A DNA stretch of 6,079 bases from assembly GCA_030650265.1 (NCBI GenBank), contig JAUSEJ010000573.1, forward strand, positions 1-6,079, given 5' to 3'. Below, in pieces: positions 5,199-6,079 of this stretch (its first letter is position 1; every line of letters starts with the position of its first letter). A program made the translations under genes and the position numbers. The notes beneath the pieces were generated by a model. The model was not told the origin of the DNA, did not search any database, and worked only from the letters and a program-made list of their open reading frames with translations. Source of the DNA: Dehalococcoidia bacterium (GTDB lineage Bacteria > Chloroflexota > Dehalococcoidia > JACPQF01).

Positions 5199-6079
5199 AT
5201 GACCCGAGTTGAGGAGCTACAAAAGAAATACCCGACCATTCCCAAGGAAGTGACCCTCAAATGGGAGGTGCTGGGCCGGGGTGTCAGAGACGGCGGAGAA
5301 CTCGACGAAGTGTGTCACTGGCAAAAGGCGGGTGCCCACTACAGTTACCAAAGCTACGATCACGACGTAACCTTGCAAGAATGGGTGGCGAAAAGGCCGG
5401 CGAGGCTGCAGGGGGATCATATTCTTCGTCCGGGCTCGCTCATTATGAAGAATGGAATAGGCGCGGCGATCCGGCTGGACACCAGGAGCCCGTACGAGAT
5501 TCGGTCACTTGGCGATGGGAGATTCGGCCTTTTTGAAGGAGAAGAGAAGGTCGACATTGAGATATACTTCCCGCCTCCAAAGCCGCGGCCAACCGATGGG
5601 CTTGTGACAAGCAAGGGGACTCCCCTATCGACCCTCTTTTCTTGTCCTCGCCGCTGTATATCCCTGATGCCCGTGCGGTATTGCGAGTATTTTGCTACCG
5701 GAGATCAATGCAAGTTCTGCAACTTCAATAATACGCAGGCAGACTCTCGCGCCGTCGGCCTCGATCGCCCCGTCACGATCAATTTGGACGAGGTGGTGGA
5801 GGGCTACAAGATTCTCAGCTCCGAGGTCAAGCTTATTGAAGTCAAGTTCGAGATGGGCGGTTTCATGAAGGGCGAGAACGAGGGAAGAATCTACTTCGAT
5901 TTTGTTGGGAACGTCGCCCGCGGAGCCGCATATAAGCCGAGCCTCACTATCCGGACACAAGCTATGGATCGGAAGGATATGCAAAGGCTCAAGGACGCTG
6001 GACTCGACTGCATGAGCATCCAGATGGAAGTATGGGATCCTGAGTTGTTTGCCGAGGTACTTCCCGGGAAGGCAAAACA
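5199..6079 (+). CDS. Radical SAM family protein with non-standard cysteine spacing (3' end beyond window)
   Basis: The frame from the ATG at 5199 stays open for 293 codons to the window edge, opening MTRVEELQKKYPTIPKEV. Residues 1 to about 148 form an N-terminal region I do not recognise. The likely 4Fe-4S/SAM site follows: YCEYFATGDQCKFCNF, with C162-X8-C171-X2-C174 instead of the usual CX3CX2C, keeping the typical aromatic residue before the last Cys. C149 and C153 just upstream add a CX3C pair. Further radical SAM marks are the GGE-like MGGF (219-222) in a beta-strand context, LTIRTQA, LKDAGLDCMSIQMEVWD (264-280) and PGK (289-291), as in biotin-synthase/HmdB-like barrels where a glutamate contacts SAM. 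Such enzymes cleave SAM to a 5'-deoxyadenosyl radical. The substrate is unknown. The ferredoxin upstream may reduce its cluster. A strong RBS supports the start. Confidence 0.85.
   Translation, partial: MTRVEELQKKYPTIPKEVTLKWEVLGRGVRDGGELDEVCHWQKAGAHYSYQSYDHDVTLQEWVAKRPARLQGDHILRPGSLIMKNGIGAAIRLDTRSPYEIRSLGDGRFGLFEGEEKVDIEIYFPPPKPRPTDGLVTSKGTPLSTLFSCPRRCISLMPVRYCEYFATGDQCKFCNFNNTQADSRAVGLDRPVTINLDEVVEGYKILSSEVKLIEVKFEMGGFMKGENEGRIYFDFVGNVARGAAYKPSLTIRTQAMDRKDMQRLKDAGLDCMSIQMEVWDPELFAEVLPGKAK

Noticed and set aside
5261..5536. A 91-codon plus-strand frame and nearby minus-strand frames over the radical SAM gene
   Set aside because: The long frame from 5199 with a strong RBS and radical SAM motifs explains this stretch. 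The others are Arg/Ser/Gly-rich shadows.

Overview
The window reads as ordinary chromosomal DNA from a bacterium, moderately GC-rich, with compact genes and classical GGAGG-type ribosome binding sites. A bacterial-type ferredoxin next to a radical SAM protein, a DUF169 protein and a crotonase together suggest an anaerobe. The mix would fit Chloroflexota (Dehalococcoidia-like) or Desulfobacterota, but this is an inference from gene types and no lineage marker is present. I see no rRNA, tRNA, CRISPR, phage or insertion-sequence signal.

Layout. Positions 1-109 hold the first 36 codons of an unrecognised minus-strand gene, with its own RBS and sigma70-like promoter. Facing away from it is a plus-strand pair: a class-IV PLP aminotransferase / aminodeoxychorismate-lyase-like enzyme (start at 328) and a DUF169 protein (1280-2056). 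These convergently meet a minus-strand group. Read in its own direction, that group is a crotonase-family enzyme (4577-3765), a WbaZ-like GT4 glycosyltransferase (ending at 2595) and a small basic three-helix membrane protein (2554-2132). A strong promoter lies between the crotonase and the glycosyltransferase, so the glycosyltransferase plus membrane protein can form a separate unit.

The crotonase is divergent from a second plus-strand unit: a 73-residue 2[4Fe-4S] ferredoxin (4816-5037) and a radical SAM protein that runs off the right edge (5199-6079). The 238-base divergent region carries one good promoter in each direction and two CTAG-centred dyads.

How the genes may work together. The ferredoxin is well placed to supply electrons to the radical SAM enzyme. 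The glycosyltransferase and membrane protein suggest envelope glycan work. The aminotransferase/DUF169 pair has no clear shared pathway. The points most worth a second look are the radical SAM cysteine pattern (C-X8-C-X2-C, preceded by C-X3-C), the non-canonical catalytic positions in the crotonase, the Glu-to-Ser change at the PLP pyridine-nitrogen position of the aminotransferase, and a full anti-SD match opening a 13-codon reading frame in front of that aminotransferase.
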